Of a stretch of DNA of 54,260 nucleotides, positions 43,017-51,211 are shown in pieces. The notes under the pieces were generated by a model, which was not told where the DNA came from, did not search any database, and worked only from the letters and a program-made list of their open reading frames with translations. Source of the stretch: CAIMZW01 sp037133095 (lineage in GTDB: Bacteria > Actinomycetota > Actinomycetes > Nanopelagicales > Nanopelagicaceae); NCBI GenBank assembly GCA_037133095.1, contig JBAXOT010000010.1:1-54260 (forward strand). The letters run 5' to 3'. Numbering within the stretch: position 1 is the stretch's first letter; each line of letters begins with the position of its first letter. The position numbers were made by a program, and so were the translations under genes.

Positions 43017-44033
43017 ATGTCGCTCACTTCTGAATTAATACTCGATGCCGCAGCCGAGGCCGTGGCGGCAATATTGGCAGCCTCTGATCTAGAAGACCTT
43101 AAGCAGGTTCGAATCGATTACATAGGGGATAGGTCGACGCTCGCAAAGGCTAATCAGAGCCTGGGAACGCTATCACCTGAACTTCGATCCGAATTTGGCA
43201 AAATCATTGGAGTCGCGCGATCCACAGTTAATTCCGCCTATGAGAACCGCAAGGTGGCGCTTGAAGCCGAGCGCGATGCTCGAGTTCTCGTCGAAGAGCG
43301 GGTGGACGTAACTTTGCCAAGTCGTCGAACCTTGAAGGGCGGGCTGCATCCACTCACCCTCCTGACAAATGAGATTTCTGATCTCTTCCTCGGTCTTGGT
43401 TACCGAGTTGCTGAGGGACCAGAACTGGAATCAGAGTGGTTGAGTTTCGATGCTTTAAACATTCCGGCAGACCATCCTGCTCGTAGCATGCAAGACACAT
43501 TCTTTATTGAGCCACTCGATGCCAAATTGGTTCTTCGACCTCACACTTCGCCGGTGCAGATTAGAACAATGCTCAACGAAACCCCGCCGATTTACATCAT
43601 CTGTCCTGGTCGAACGTATCGTGCTGACGAACTCGATGCGACGCACACTCCGGTCTTCGGTCAAGTCGAAGGTTTGGTCGTTGATCGCGGGATCACTATG
43701 GCAGATCTTAAAGGGACCCTCGATTTTTTTGCTCGGTCGATCTTTGGCGCAGATGTCAAAACTCGGCTTCGCCCATCCTTTTTTCCTTTCACAGAACCGA
43801 GCGCGGAAATCGATTTCTTCTTTCGGGGCAGGTGGATTGAATGGGGTGGTTGCGGCATGGTCAATCCCAAAGTTCTCCTCGCGTGTGGCATCGATCCCGA
43901 TGAATTCTCTGGTTTCGCTTTTGGGATGGGATTAGAGAGAACGCTTATGGTCCGACACGGGATTGCGGATATGCACGACATCGTCGAGGGCGATATTCGA
44001 TTCAGCCAAAGCTTCGGAAGTGGTGCGCGATGA
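43017..44033 (+). CDS. pheS: Phenylalanine--tRNA ligase alpha subunit
   Basis: PheS (338 residues from the ATG at 43017) carries the class II catalytic core. After an N-terminal coiled-coil (LEDLKQVRIDYIGDRSTLAKANQSLG) come motif 1 (HPLTLLTNEISDLFLGLGY), motif 2 (HTSPVQIRTM with FGQVEGLVVD) and motif 3 (GFAFGMGLERTLMVRHGI). The frame is open to 42972, but MSLTSELILDAAAEA is the expected beginning. It forms the alpha2beta2 synthetase with PheT, whose ATG overlaps the stop by 4 nt. Confidence 0.96.
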   Translation: MSLTSELILDAAAEAVAAILAASDLEDLKQVRIDYIGDRSTLAKANQSLGTLSPELRSEFGKIIGVARSTVNSAYENRKVALEAERDARVLVEERVDVTLPSRRTLKGGLHPLTLLTNEISDLFLGLGYRVAEGPELESEWLSFDALNIPADHPARSMQDTFFIEPLDAKLVLRPHTSPVQIRTMLNETPPIYIICPGRTYRADELDATHTPVFGQVEGLVVDRGITMADLKGTLDFFARSIFGADVKTRLRPSFFPFTEPSAEIDFFFRGRWIEWGGCGMVNPKVLLACGIDPDEFSGFAFGMGLERTLMVRHGIADMHDIVEGDIRFSQSFGSGAR

Positions 44034-46489
44034 AATTTCCACTCTCTTGGATTCAAGATTTTACACCGGTGCCCACTGATATCGATTTAGAGCTTCTAGA
44101 AGATGCGTTCGTTCGAGTTGGTTTTGAAGTTGAGTCAATCGAGCGCGTGGGTAACGATGTTGTTGGTCCGTTGATTGTCGCCAAAGTGGTTTCCATCGAA
44201 GAGGTCACTGGCCAGAAGAAGCCAATCAGATACGTGGGACTAGATTGTGGCGAAGTCGACATTCGTTACGTTATTTGTGGTGCAACCAATTTTACAATTG
44301 GCGATCTCGTTGTGGCCTCGCTGCCGGGCGCGGTGCTTCCTGGTGATTTTGCGATTTCTGCTCGTCAGACCTACGGCAAAGTCAGCAACGGCATGATTTG
44401 TTCGGCCCGAGAACTTCGTCTCAGCGACGATCATGCTGGAATAATCGTTCTTCCTTCTGATAGTGAGATTGGCAGCGACGCAATCGCACTTCTTCAAATT
44501 AATGATGTCCTTGTTGATGTCGCAGTCAACGCTGATCGTGGCTATGCACTTTCTATCCGCGGACTTGCGCGGGAACTTGCTGCGTCATTAGCCCTGCCTT
44601 TTGAAGATCCTATTGGCGCCATCGATGCCGATAAATATTTGTTCACCGACGAAGCTGTTCCAGTACATATCGAAGATACTTCTGCTGCGTCGGTGATTTA
44701 CTTACGCACACTCAATTCTTTTCAGGCTAAGGCCGAATCGCCACTATGGATGCGACGTAGAATCGAAAAATGTGGCATGCGAGCGATTTCCCTTGCTGTA
44801 GATATTACGAATTACGTAATGCTCGAACTCGGCCAACCGCTTCATGCATTTGATCGGGACCGTGTGAATGGTGCCCTTCACATCCGTCGAGCAAAAAATG
44901 ATAAATTTCTCACGACCCTAGATGGTCAAAAGCGAAATCTCCACGAGGACGACCTTGTCGTAGCAGATGACATTGAACCCCTTGCGCTGGCCGGAACGAT
45001 GGGTGGGCTGAGCTCAGAAGTTACGCCGGCCACGGTTTCACTGGTCATTGAGGCGGCGAGGTTTGATCCCATTTCGATTGCAAAAAATTCCCGTCGGCAC
45101 AAACTTTCCTCCGAGGCATCTCGTCGTCTCGAACGAGGTGTTGACCCTTCACTTGCTAAATTTGCCTCGGCCCGAGCGGTGGACCTTTTGACGCAATATG
45201 GCGGCGCCATGCACTTAGGTTCGGCGATGGCTGGCGAGCCGCGCTATTCGCCAATTGTGGATTTCGACCCGCATTTTGTCTCCCGACTTTTGGGAACCGA
45301 AGTTGGTTCCGACGTAGTTGCAGAAAAATTGCGAATTGTCGGTTGCGACATTGAAATGCTCACCGCCAATCACTGGCGAGTTGATCCGCCTTCTTGGCGC
45401 AGTGATTTACTTGCAGGACCAGATTTCGTCGAGGAAGTTGCTCGAATGATTGGTTACGATTCCATTCCATCTACCTTGCCTATGGCCAAATCAGGTTCTA
45501 CCCTCTCGCCACTTCAGATTCGAAAACGCACCATGACAACTTTGATGTCCAACATTGGATTTGCCGAAGTGCTCACCTCTCCTTTTGTTTCAGAAGCAAT
45601 GATGTCCACTTTAGGGTTGGATGATGAACGAGGTCGAGCTTTCCGCATCGCCAATCCGATGTCGGAGGATTTTCCCTATCTTCGAACTCACCTAGCACCA
45701 GGACTGACCAGCGCTTTGGTTCGTAACCTGGCACGTGGTGCGAAGGATGTTGCAATTTTCGAAGTCGGTTCGATTTTTCTTCATTTAACTGCATTGCCCA
45801 TAGCTGAAAATGTCAGCACTTTGCACCGACCGAGTGATGCGATCTTGGCAAAGATTTATGCAGGAGTTCCTCATCAACCATTACACCTCGGGGCAATATT
45901 TGCTGGAAATCTCGAATCCCGCGGCTGGTGGGGCGCCGGACGCAAAGGTGATTGGAGCGATGCCATATCTTTGGCAGTTCGATTGGTTGAAGAAAGTGGC
46001 AACGACGTTCAAGTACACGCAGTAGATATTGCGCCGTGGCATCCTGGTCGCGGAGCCGAGTTGCGAGTTAACGATGTAGTTATTGGTCATGCTGGCGAGC
46101 TCCATCCTCGAGTCATCGCGAACCTTGAACTTCCCTACCGAACCTGCATGTTTGTGCTTAATCTGAGTGCCATCCCATTTGCACCAGTCAAGCGCGCGCT
46201 ACCCGTATGGACGATGCCAGCTGCGTTTCAAGATATCTCGTTAATTGTGGACGCTCATGTCGCCGCTTCTGACGTTGAGAGGGCGCTGCGTTCTGGCGCT
46301 GGCGAATTGCTTGAATCGATCGTTCTCTTTGACCGTTATGACAAGGTGGACGAGGGCAAGGTTTCCCTTGCTTATTCCTTAACCTTTCGGGCCCCGGACC
46401 GAACTTTGACCGCCGAGGAGGTCTCCGGTTACCGAGAAGCAGCTGGGGCAGCAGCCCAAACTCGACTGGGTGCCATTATCCGCTCCTAA
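44030..46489 (+). CDS. pheT: Phenylalanine--tRNA ligase beta subunit
   Basis: PheT (819 residues) has the usual modules: a tRNA-binding OB domain (VVGPLIVAKVVSIEEVTGQKKPIRYVGLDCG, residues 42-72), the B3/B4 editing domain (MLELGQPLHAFDRDRVNG, about residues 264-281), B5 (LLGTEVGSDVVAEKLRIVGC), a catalytic-like core and a C-terminal ferredoxin-fold anticodon-binding domain (PVWTMPAAFQDISLIVDAHV). Editing removes mischarged Tyr. Its TAA stop is part of the first ARG-box palindrome of the arg operon. Confidence 0.96.
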   Translation: MKFPLSWIQDFTPVPTDIDLELLEDAFVRVGFEVESIERVGNDVVGPLIVAKVVSIEEVTGQKKPIRYVGLDCGEVDIRYVICGATNFTIGDLVVASLPGAVLPGDFAISARQTYGKVSNGMICSARELRLSDDHAGIIVLPSDSEIGSDAIALLQINDVLVDVAVNADRGYALSIRGLARELAASLALPFEDPIGAIDADKYLFTDEAVPVHIEDTSAASVIYLRTLNSFQAKAESPLWMRRRIEKCGMRAISLAVDITNYVMLELGQPLHAFDRDRVNGALHIRRAKNDKFLTTLDGQKRNLHEDDLVVADDIEPLALAGTMGGLSSEVTPATVSLVIEAARFDPISIAKNSRRHKLSSEASRRLERGVDPSLAKFASARAVDLLTQYGGAMHLGSAMAGEPRYSPIVDFDPHFVSRLLGTEVGSDVVAEKLRIVGCDIEMLTANHWRVDPPSWRSDLLAGPDFVEEVARMIGYDSIPSTLPMAKSGSTLSPLQIRKRTMTTLMSNIGFAEVLTSPFVSEAMMSTLGLDDERGRAFRIANPMSEDFPYLRTHLAPGLTSALVRNLARGAKDVAIFEVGSIFLHLTALPIAENVSTLHRPSDAILAKIYAGVPHQPLHLGAIFAGNLESRGWWGAGRKGDWSDAISLAVRLVEESGNDVQVHAVDIAPWHPGRGAELRVNDVVIGHAGELHPRVIANLELPYRTCMFVLNLSAIPFAPVKRALPVWTMPAAFQDISLIVDAHVAASDVERALRSGAGELLESIVLFDRYDKVDEGKVSLAYSLTFRAPDRTLTAEEVSGYREAAGAAAQTRLGAIIRS

Positions 46490-46508
46490 TTGGATAATTA
46501 TTCAATTA
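46487..46508. promoter_or_regulatory. ARG box 1 (ArgR operator)
   Basis: A 22-bp near-perfect palindrome with core TTGGATAATTATTCAA (46490-46505) has a single mismatched pair. It resembles the AT-rich ARG box (TGAAT-N4-ATTCA type) bound by ArgR. It includes the pheT stop codon and lies about 36 bp upstream of the argC -10. Confidence 0.65.
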
Positions 46509-46518
46509 CTGCTTGTTA

Positions 46519-46548
46519 TTTGTATATAAATTCAAAGTTTGTTATTTT
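46519..46548 (+). promoter_or_regulatory. argC promoter with ARG box 2
   Basis: TTGTAT at 46520-46525 and TATTTT at 46543-46548 are 17 bp apart, and the argC ATG at 46555 starts six bases after the -10, so the mRNA should be leaderless. A second imperfect palindrome, with TTTG and CAAA outer arms, spans 46519-46536 and covers the -35. The two palindrome centres are 30 bp apart, about three helical turns. ArgR bound here would block the promoter. Confidence 0.6.
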
Positions 46549-46554
46549 CTATGC

Positions 46555-47577
46555 ATGAAAATCGGTGTTGTCGGAGCTAGTGGGTATTCCGGTGGGGAGT
46601 TGTTGCGTTTGCTCGCACACCATCCCCACTTTGAGGTCAGTTATCTCGCCGCAGGGAGCAATGCGGGGGTTTCAGTTACCGCCATTCATCCCCAGCTACT
46701 TTGGTTGCAGGATCGAGTCTTCGAGGAAACGTCGGTTTCTGCAATAAATCAATTAGATCTGGTCTTCTTTGCTCTACCTCATGGTGAGTCCGCCAAGCTG
46801 ATTGCTCAGATCCAGCCGCAGGTAAAGATTGTCGATTTAGGGGCAGATTTTCGCCTCTCGGACCCAGAGCAATGGGGAAAATATTACGGTGGTGTCCATG
46901 CAGGCGCCTGGCAGTATGGCCTTCCTGAAATCCACGGAAATCGATCCAAGATTCAATTTAATTCAAAAATTGCCAACCCAGGTTGCTACGCAACTTCGAT
47001 CATTCTGGCAGCCGCGCCAGCCCTTTCCAGCGGATTGATTTTCGGGACCGACATTGTTGCAGTGGCCGCCTCGGGGACGACTGGTGCAGGTCGCAGTGCA
47101 AAAGTAAACCTGCTGGCATCTGAAGTTATGGGTTCACTGACTTCGTATAAATTTGGCGGGGTTCACCAGCACACGCCAGAGATCGAAGAAACGCTGTCAG
47201 GAATTAAGGGTGAAGAGGTGAGAATTTCCTTCACTCCGATTTTGGCGCCAATGCCGCGCGGAATTCTCTCGACAGTAACTGCGCCTTTGAAGAGATCTAT
47301 CTCAGAAGCCGAAATTCGCAATGTGTATCGTGAGTACTTCGCTGACGAGAAGTTCGTGACGCTACTTCCAGAAGGTCAACTTCCAAAAACGGCTGCTTTA
47401 GTTGGCAGCAATTCAATATCTATGCAGGTGGCCCTGGATGCCCACACTAATCGACTGATTGTTTCAGCTGCTCTCGACAATCTTGGAAAGGGTGCGGCAG
47501 GTCAAGCACTCCAAAATGCAAATTTGATGATGGGTATTGAAGAATCTCTTGGTCTCTCTGAAAATGGCACCCCATGA
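46555..47577 (+). CDS. argC: N-acetyl-gamma-glutamyl-phosphate reductase
   Basis: ArgC (340 residues) reduces N-acetylglutamyl phosphate to the semialdehyde with NADPH. The N-terminal GVVGASGYSGGELLRLL binds the cofactor, and the catalytic Cys is in NPGCYATSIILA. GTTGAGRSAKVNLLASEVM and FGGVHQHTPEI are family segments. The frame extends to 46513, but those residues (FVYKFKVCYFLC) overlap the promoter and are not family-like; the ATG at 46555 fits. It overlaps argJ by 4 nt and leads the arg operon. Confidence 0.96.
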   Translation: MKIGVVGASGYSGGELLRLLAHHPHFEVSYLAAGSNAGVSVTAIHPQLLWLQDRVFEETSVSAINQLDLVFFALPHGESAKLIAQIQPQVKIVDLGADFRLSDPEQWGKYYGGVHAGAWQYGLPEIHGNRSKIQFNSKIANPGCYATSIILAAAPALSSGLIFGTDIVAVAASGTTGAGRSAKVNLLASEVMGSLTSYKFGGVHQHTPEIEETLSGIKGEEVRISFTPILAPMPRGILSTVTAPLKRSISEAEIRNVYREYFADEKFVTLLPEGQLPKTAALVGSNSISMQVALDAHTNRLIVSAALDNLGKGAAGQALQNANLMMGIEESLGLSENGTP

Positions 47578-48728
47578 CTGCTGTAACTTTTCCAAGAGGC
47601 TTTCGCGGCAGCGGCATTAGCGCGCAGATTAAGTCAAGTGGCAATCGAGATCTTGCGCTCATTGTTAATGATGGCCCCCAGCAATTTGGCACCGCCGTCT
47701 TCACAACAAATCGCATCGTTGCTGCACCAGTCACATGGAGCAAAGAGGTTGTGAAAGACCAGATTGTTGCTGCTGTCCTACTCAACAGCGGCGGCGCAAA
47801 TGCTTGTACGGGACCTGAAGGCTTTCTTGATACTCATCGCAGTGCAGAAAAAGTGGCTTTAACTCTCGGAGTTTCCGCAAGTGATGTAGTGGTTTGTTCT
47901 ACCGGCTTGATAGGGACCAGACTGCCAATGGAACTGCTTCTTAATGGCATAACTTTTGCTGCAGGAGAACTCGCAGGAGAGAATGGATATCTTGCGGCGG
48001 AAGCAATCATGACAACCGATTCTCATCCCAAGTTCTTCGAAGCAGACTTTTCCGGAGTTCGGATTTTCGGTATGGCCAAAGGCGCTGGAATGTTGGCTCC
48101 TGGTTTGGCAACCATGCTGAGTGTTATCACGATTGATGCCATGGTGGATGAAGCCAATGCGACAGAGATATTTGCCCGCGTCACCGAGCAAACCTTCAAC
48201 CGAATTGACTCCGATGGTTGCATGTCCACTAATGACACTGTTCTGTTAATGGCATCAGGGGCAAGTGGCGTCGAACTTTCGAGCGAAAATCTGGAATATT
48301 TACTGCGTGAATGCTGCTCCAATCTTGCTCAACAACTCATTCATGATGCCGAGGGTCACAGCAAAATTGTGGAGATAAAGGTTGTGAACGCGTCATCCGA
48401 AAAAGACGCCGTATCTGTCGCGCGTGCTTGTGCTCGAAATAATTTACTCAAGTGCGCACTTCATGGGGAAGATCCCAATTGGGGTCGAGTTCTGGCGGCA
48501 GTGGGGACCGCAGATGCGGTCTTCGATCCATATCAGGTGGATGTGGCCTTGAATGGTGTCTGGGTATGTATATCTTCCGCTCCCGGAGCCGATCGCGCCC
48601 TCGTTGATATGACAGCCGAAAAGATTGAAATTGTCGTTGATCTTCATGCCGGCGAAGTACAAGCCAGCGTGTGGACCAACGATCTCACTGCAATGTACGT
48701 TCACGAGAATTCGTCGTACTCATCGTGA
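47574..48728 (+). CDS. argJ: Bifunctional glutamate N-acetyltransferase / ornithine acetyltransferase
   Basis: ArgJ (384 residues) recycles the acetyl group from N-acetylornithine to glutamate. The self-cleavage site is visible in KGAGMLAPGLATMLS, with Thr180 as the nucleophile that begins the beta chain after processing. LNSGGANACTG and CSTGLIGTRLP are conserved in the alpha chain, and EDPNWGRVLAAVG in the beta chain. It follows argC with a 4-nt overlap and overlaps the argB GTG. Presence of ArgJ means the acetyl-recycling form of arginine synthesis. Confidence 0.96.
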   Translation: MTAVTFPRGFRGSGISAQIKSSGNRDLALIVNDGPQQFGTAVFTTNRIVAAPVTWSKEVVKDQIVAAVLLNSGGANACTGPEGFLDTHRSAEKVALTLGVSASDVVVCSTGLIGTRLPMELLLNGITFAAGELAGENGYLAAEAIMTTDSHPKFFEADFSGVRIFGMAKGAGMLAPGLATMLSVITIDAMVDEANATEIFARVTEQTFNRIDSDGCMSTNDTVLLMASGASGVELSSENLEYLLRECCSNLAQQLIHDAEGHSKIVEIKVVNASSEKDAVSVARACARNNLLKCALHGEDPNWGRVLAAVGTADAVFDPYQVDVALNGVWVCISSAPGADRALVDMTAEKIEIVVDLHAGEVQASVWTNDLTAMYVHENSSYSS

Positions 48729-49513
48729 TTGTCATCAAATATGGTGGTCATGCGCTGCCCATAGTGAGTGAGCGAGATGAGATGCTCGAAGTGATCGCGG
48801 ACCATCACCTAGCCGGGAAGCAGGTGGTTGTGGTTCATGGCGGTGGACCTCAGATTGACTCCGAACTCGCTCTACACGGGATCGCCAAGAACATGGTCTC
48901 TGGCTATCGCTTCACCTCTCCGGAAGTTTTCGAAGTGGTTCAGCAAGTCTTATCTGGTCGTGTTCTTCGTACCCTTGTAAATCAACTAAATGGCCTTGGC
49001 GCTTCAAGCGTTGGCATAACCGCCGCGGACGGCAAAACCATTGTGGCTAAGAGGATGTTCCCCATTGTGGATGGCAAGGCTGTGGACATCGGATTGGTGG
49101 GCGATATTGAACATGTAGACCCTGCTCTGCTGCAGATTCTTCTTGACCAAAAATATTTACCAGTAGTTTCGCCAGTTGCGGCAGATCTAGGTGGGCATGG
49201 ACTCAATCTCAATGCGGACCTGGCGGCTGGTGCAATTGGCGGCGCTCTGCAGGCAGATGAAGTGATTTTCATGACCGACGTGGCCGGGATCTATAGAAAC
49301 TGGCCAGATCCTGAATCAGTTATTAAGAATATTTCTGCGCAAGACTTAACATCGTTACAGCCGACATTTTCAGATGGAATGATTCCAAAGGTGAAAGCCG
49401 CACTCTTCGCCTTGGCATCTGGAGCGACCCAAGTTCGCATTATTGACGGGAGAGATCCCAAGAAGTTACAGGCTGCGCTTGCCGGAGAAGGTGGAACGGT
49501 GATTACAAAATGA
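48725..49513 (+). CDS. argB: Acetylglutamate kinase
   Basis: ArgB (262 residues from the GTG at 48725) phosphorylates N-acetylglutamate, the usual control point of the pathway. IVIKYGGHAL at the N-terminus, VVVHGGGPQID around residue 38, and the C-terminal MTDVAGIYRNWPD and FSDGMIPKVKAALFAL match the family. It is shorter at the N-terminus than arginine-sensitive ArgB enzymes, which carry an extra N-terminal helix of about 20 residues, so feedback inhibition may differ (inference). The frame runs back to 48671 inside argJ, but GTGA overlap with the argJ stop gives the best start. Confidence 0.94.
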   Translation: MIVIKYGGHALPIVSERDEMLEVIADHHLAGKQVVVVHGGGPQIDSELALHGIAKNMVSGYRFTSPEVFEVVQQVLSGRVLRTLVNQLNGLGASSVGITAADGKTIVAKRMFPIVDGKAVDIGLVGDIEHVDPALLQILLDQKYLPVVSPVAADLGGHGLNLNADLAAGAIGGALQADEVIFMTDVAGIYRNWPDPESVIKNISAQDLTSLQPTFSDGMIPKVKAALFALASGATQVRIIDGRDPKKLQAALAGEGGTVITK

Positions 49514-50688
49514 CTTCTCATCTGGATTTCGTTGCGAGATGGAATGGCGCGCTACAAGGAAATTACGGCACACCGAGCATTGCTCTCTCCCACGGTGAAG
49601 GAGCACACGTTTGGGATTTCACAGGAAAGCGATATTTAGATTTCTTGGCTGGGATAGCCACGAATATATTAGGTCACGCTCATCCTGAAGTTGCCTTGGC
49701 TATCGAGAAGCAAAGTCGAACTCTCAATCACATTTCAAACTTCTATATGCATGAAGGGGTCATCAAGTTAGCGGAGCGACTTCAGTCATATACAGGGGAT
49801 CCCTCAGCCAGAACCTTCTTTTGCAATTCCGGCGCGGAAGCAAATGAAGCGGCGTTAAAACTTTCAAGACTTACAGGTCGAACAAGAATCGTTGCCACCG
49901 ATGGCGCCTTTCACGGACGCACATTGGGGGCACTTTCGCTCACCGGCCAGCCCGGAAAGAGAGATCCATTCAAGCCTCTGCTCAAAGGAATCGCGCATGT
50001 ACCTTTCGGGGATGCCAAAGCCATGAAGCGTGCCGTTTCAAAGAAAACGGCGATGGTCATCATTGAACCTATCTTGGGGGAGCATGGAGTTGTGGTGCCA
50101 CCAGATGGCTACTTAAAATCGCTGCGCAAAATTTGCGATGACACGGGAACCCTGCTTGCCATTGATGCGATTCAAACTGGATTGGGAAGAACCGGGAATT
50201 GGTTTGGTTACGAGCATGAATCGATAACTCCAGACATCATCACTCTGGCAAAGGGACTCGGTGGCGGATTGCCACTCGGTGCCATGATCGCATTGGGAAA
50301 GAATGCGCAACTTTTTAAACCCGGCCATCACGGAACCACTTTTGGGGGCAGCCCCATTGCGTGTGCGGCCGCGAATACGGTGTTAGATGTACTGGAACGA
50401 GACAATCTTGCACTGCGCGCGGTGGCATTTGGCGATCGCATAAAAGATCGTCTAGCTGCACTCGAAGGTGTGGCATCAATTCGTGGGCGTGGCCTGCTGA
50501 TTGGGATTGAACTCAATGGTGATTTTGCTAAAGAACTGTCTGACGAACTATTGAATTCCGGGCTACTGGTGAATGCACCTAATCCCGGAGTTATTCGATT
50601 AGCACCTGCCCTCAATATTTCCGAGGAAAACCTCGAGGAATTTTTCTCAATTTTTATTCCCGCACTTGCACGGGTGGTGTCAAAGTGA
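49510..50688 (+). CDS. argD: Acetylornithine aminotransferase
   Basis: ArgD (392 residues) is a PLP-dependent class III aminotransferase making N-acetylornithine. The cofactor Lys248 lies in ITLAKGLGGGLPLGAMI. FCNSGAEANEAALKLSRLTGR binds the phosphate of PLP, AFHGRTLGALSLTGQ follows, and IIEPILGEHGV contains substrate-contact residues. It overlaps argB by 4 nt at the start and argR by 4 nt at the end. In most actinobacteria argF would come next; here argR does. Confidence 0.96.
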   Translation: MTSHLDFVARWNGALQGNYGTPSIALSHGEGAHVWDFTGKRYLDFLAGIATNILGHAHPEVALAIEKQSRTLNHISNFYMHEGVIKLAERLQSYTGDPSARTFFCNSGAEANEAALKLSRLTGRTRIVATDGAFHGRTLGALSLTGQPGKRDPFKPLLKGIAHVPFGDAKAMKRAVSKKTAMVIIEPILGEHGVVVPPDGYLKSLRKICDDTGTLLAIDAIQTGLGRTGNWFGYEHESITPDIITLAKGLGGGLPLGAMIALGKNAQLFKPGHHGTTFGGSPIACAAANTVLDVLERDNLALRAVAFGDRIKDRLAALEGVASIRGRGLLIGIELNGDFAKELSDELLNSGLLVNAPNPGVIRLAPALNISEENLEEFFSIFIPALARVVSK

Positions 50689-51161
50689 ATCGACAGATGG
50701 CGCTCGGCAGCGGAGCCCGTAGAGACTTGATTGCGGATCTGATTCGATCTGGGGAAATCCATTCCCAGTCTCAACTTGTTTCACTGCTTGCTTCACGGGG
50801 AGTTAAGGTAACTCAAGCAACTGCCAGCCGAGATCTGGAAGACATTGGGGCTTACAGGATGAAAAATGATGGCGGTAGCCTGATATATGTACTTCCAAGA
50901 AGTCCAATGTTAGGCGCGGCTTCTTTCGGCGAGTTAATTGTGAAACTTGAATCAAATGGGAATTTGGTGGTGGCACGAACTCCTCCGGGAGGAGCTCAAC
51001 TTCTCGCCAGCGTTATTGATCAAGCGGAATCGGCAGGGTTATTACCTTCAGTCATGGGGACGATTGCCGGCGATGACACGGTTCTCATTATTTCCCGCAT
51101 TATTAATGGTGGGGATGAAGTGTGCGCACAACTCAAGGCTGTTGTGCAACAGAGACCTTAG
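50685..51161 (+). CDS. argR: Arginine repressor
   Basis: ArgR (158 residues) has an N-terminal winged helix-turn-helix (SQSQLVSLLASRGVKVTQATASRDLEDIGA, about residues 27-56) and a C-terminal arginine-binding oligomerisation domain with GTIAGDDTVLIISR. Arginine-bound hexamers repress arg genes at paired ARG boxes; such boxes are seen before argC. The GTG start overlaps the argD stop (GTGA). It is therefore regulated with the pathway it controls. argG, often next, is absent. Confidence 0.95.
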   Translation: MNRQMALGSGARRDLIADLIRSGEIHSQSQLVSLLASRGVKVTQATASRDLEDIGAYRMKNDGGSLIYVLPRSPMLGAASFGELIVKLESNGNLVVARTPPGGAQLLASVIDQAESAGLLPSVMGTIAGDDTVLIISRIINGGDEVCAQLKAVVQQRP

Positions 51162-51211
51162 AATGTCAGCATTGCAATAGAACCGTTTAACAGGGAAGGG
51201 AAGAATCACTA

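Noticed and set aside
51121..51150. TGTGCGCACA palindrome and GTTGTGCAAC in the end of argR as operators for argH
   Set aside because: They lie within coding sequence 60 or more bases from argH, and no -35/-10 pair of normal spacing is near them.
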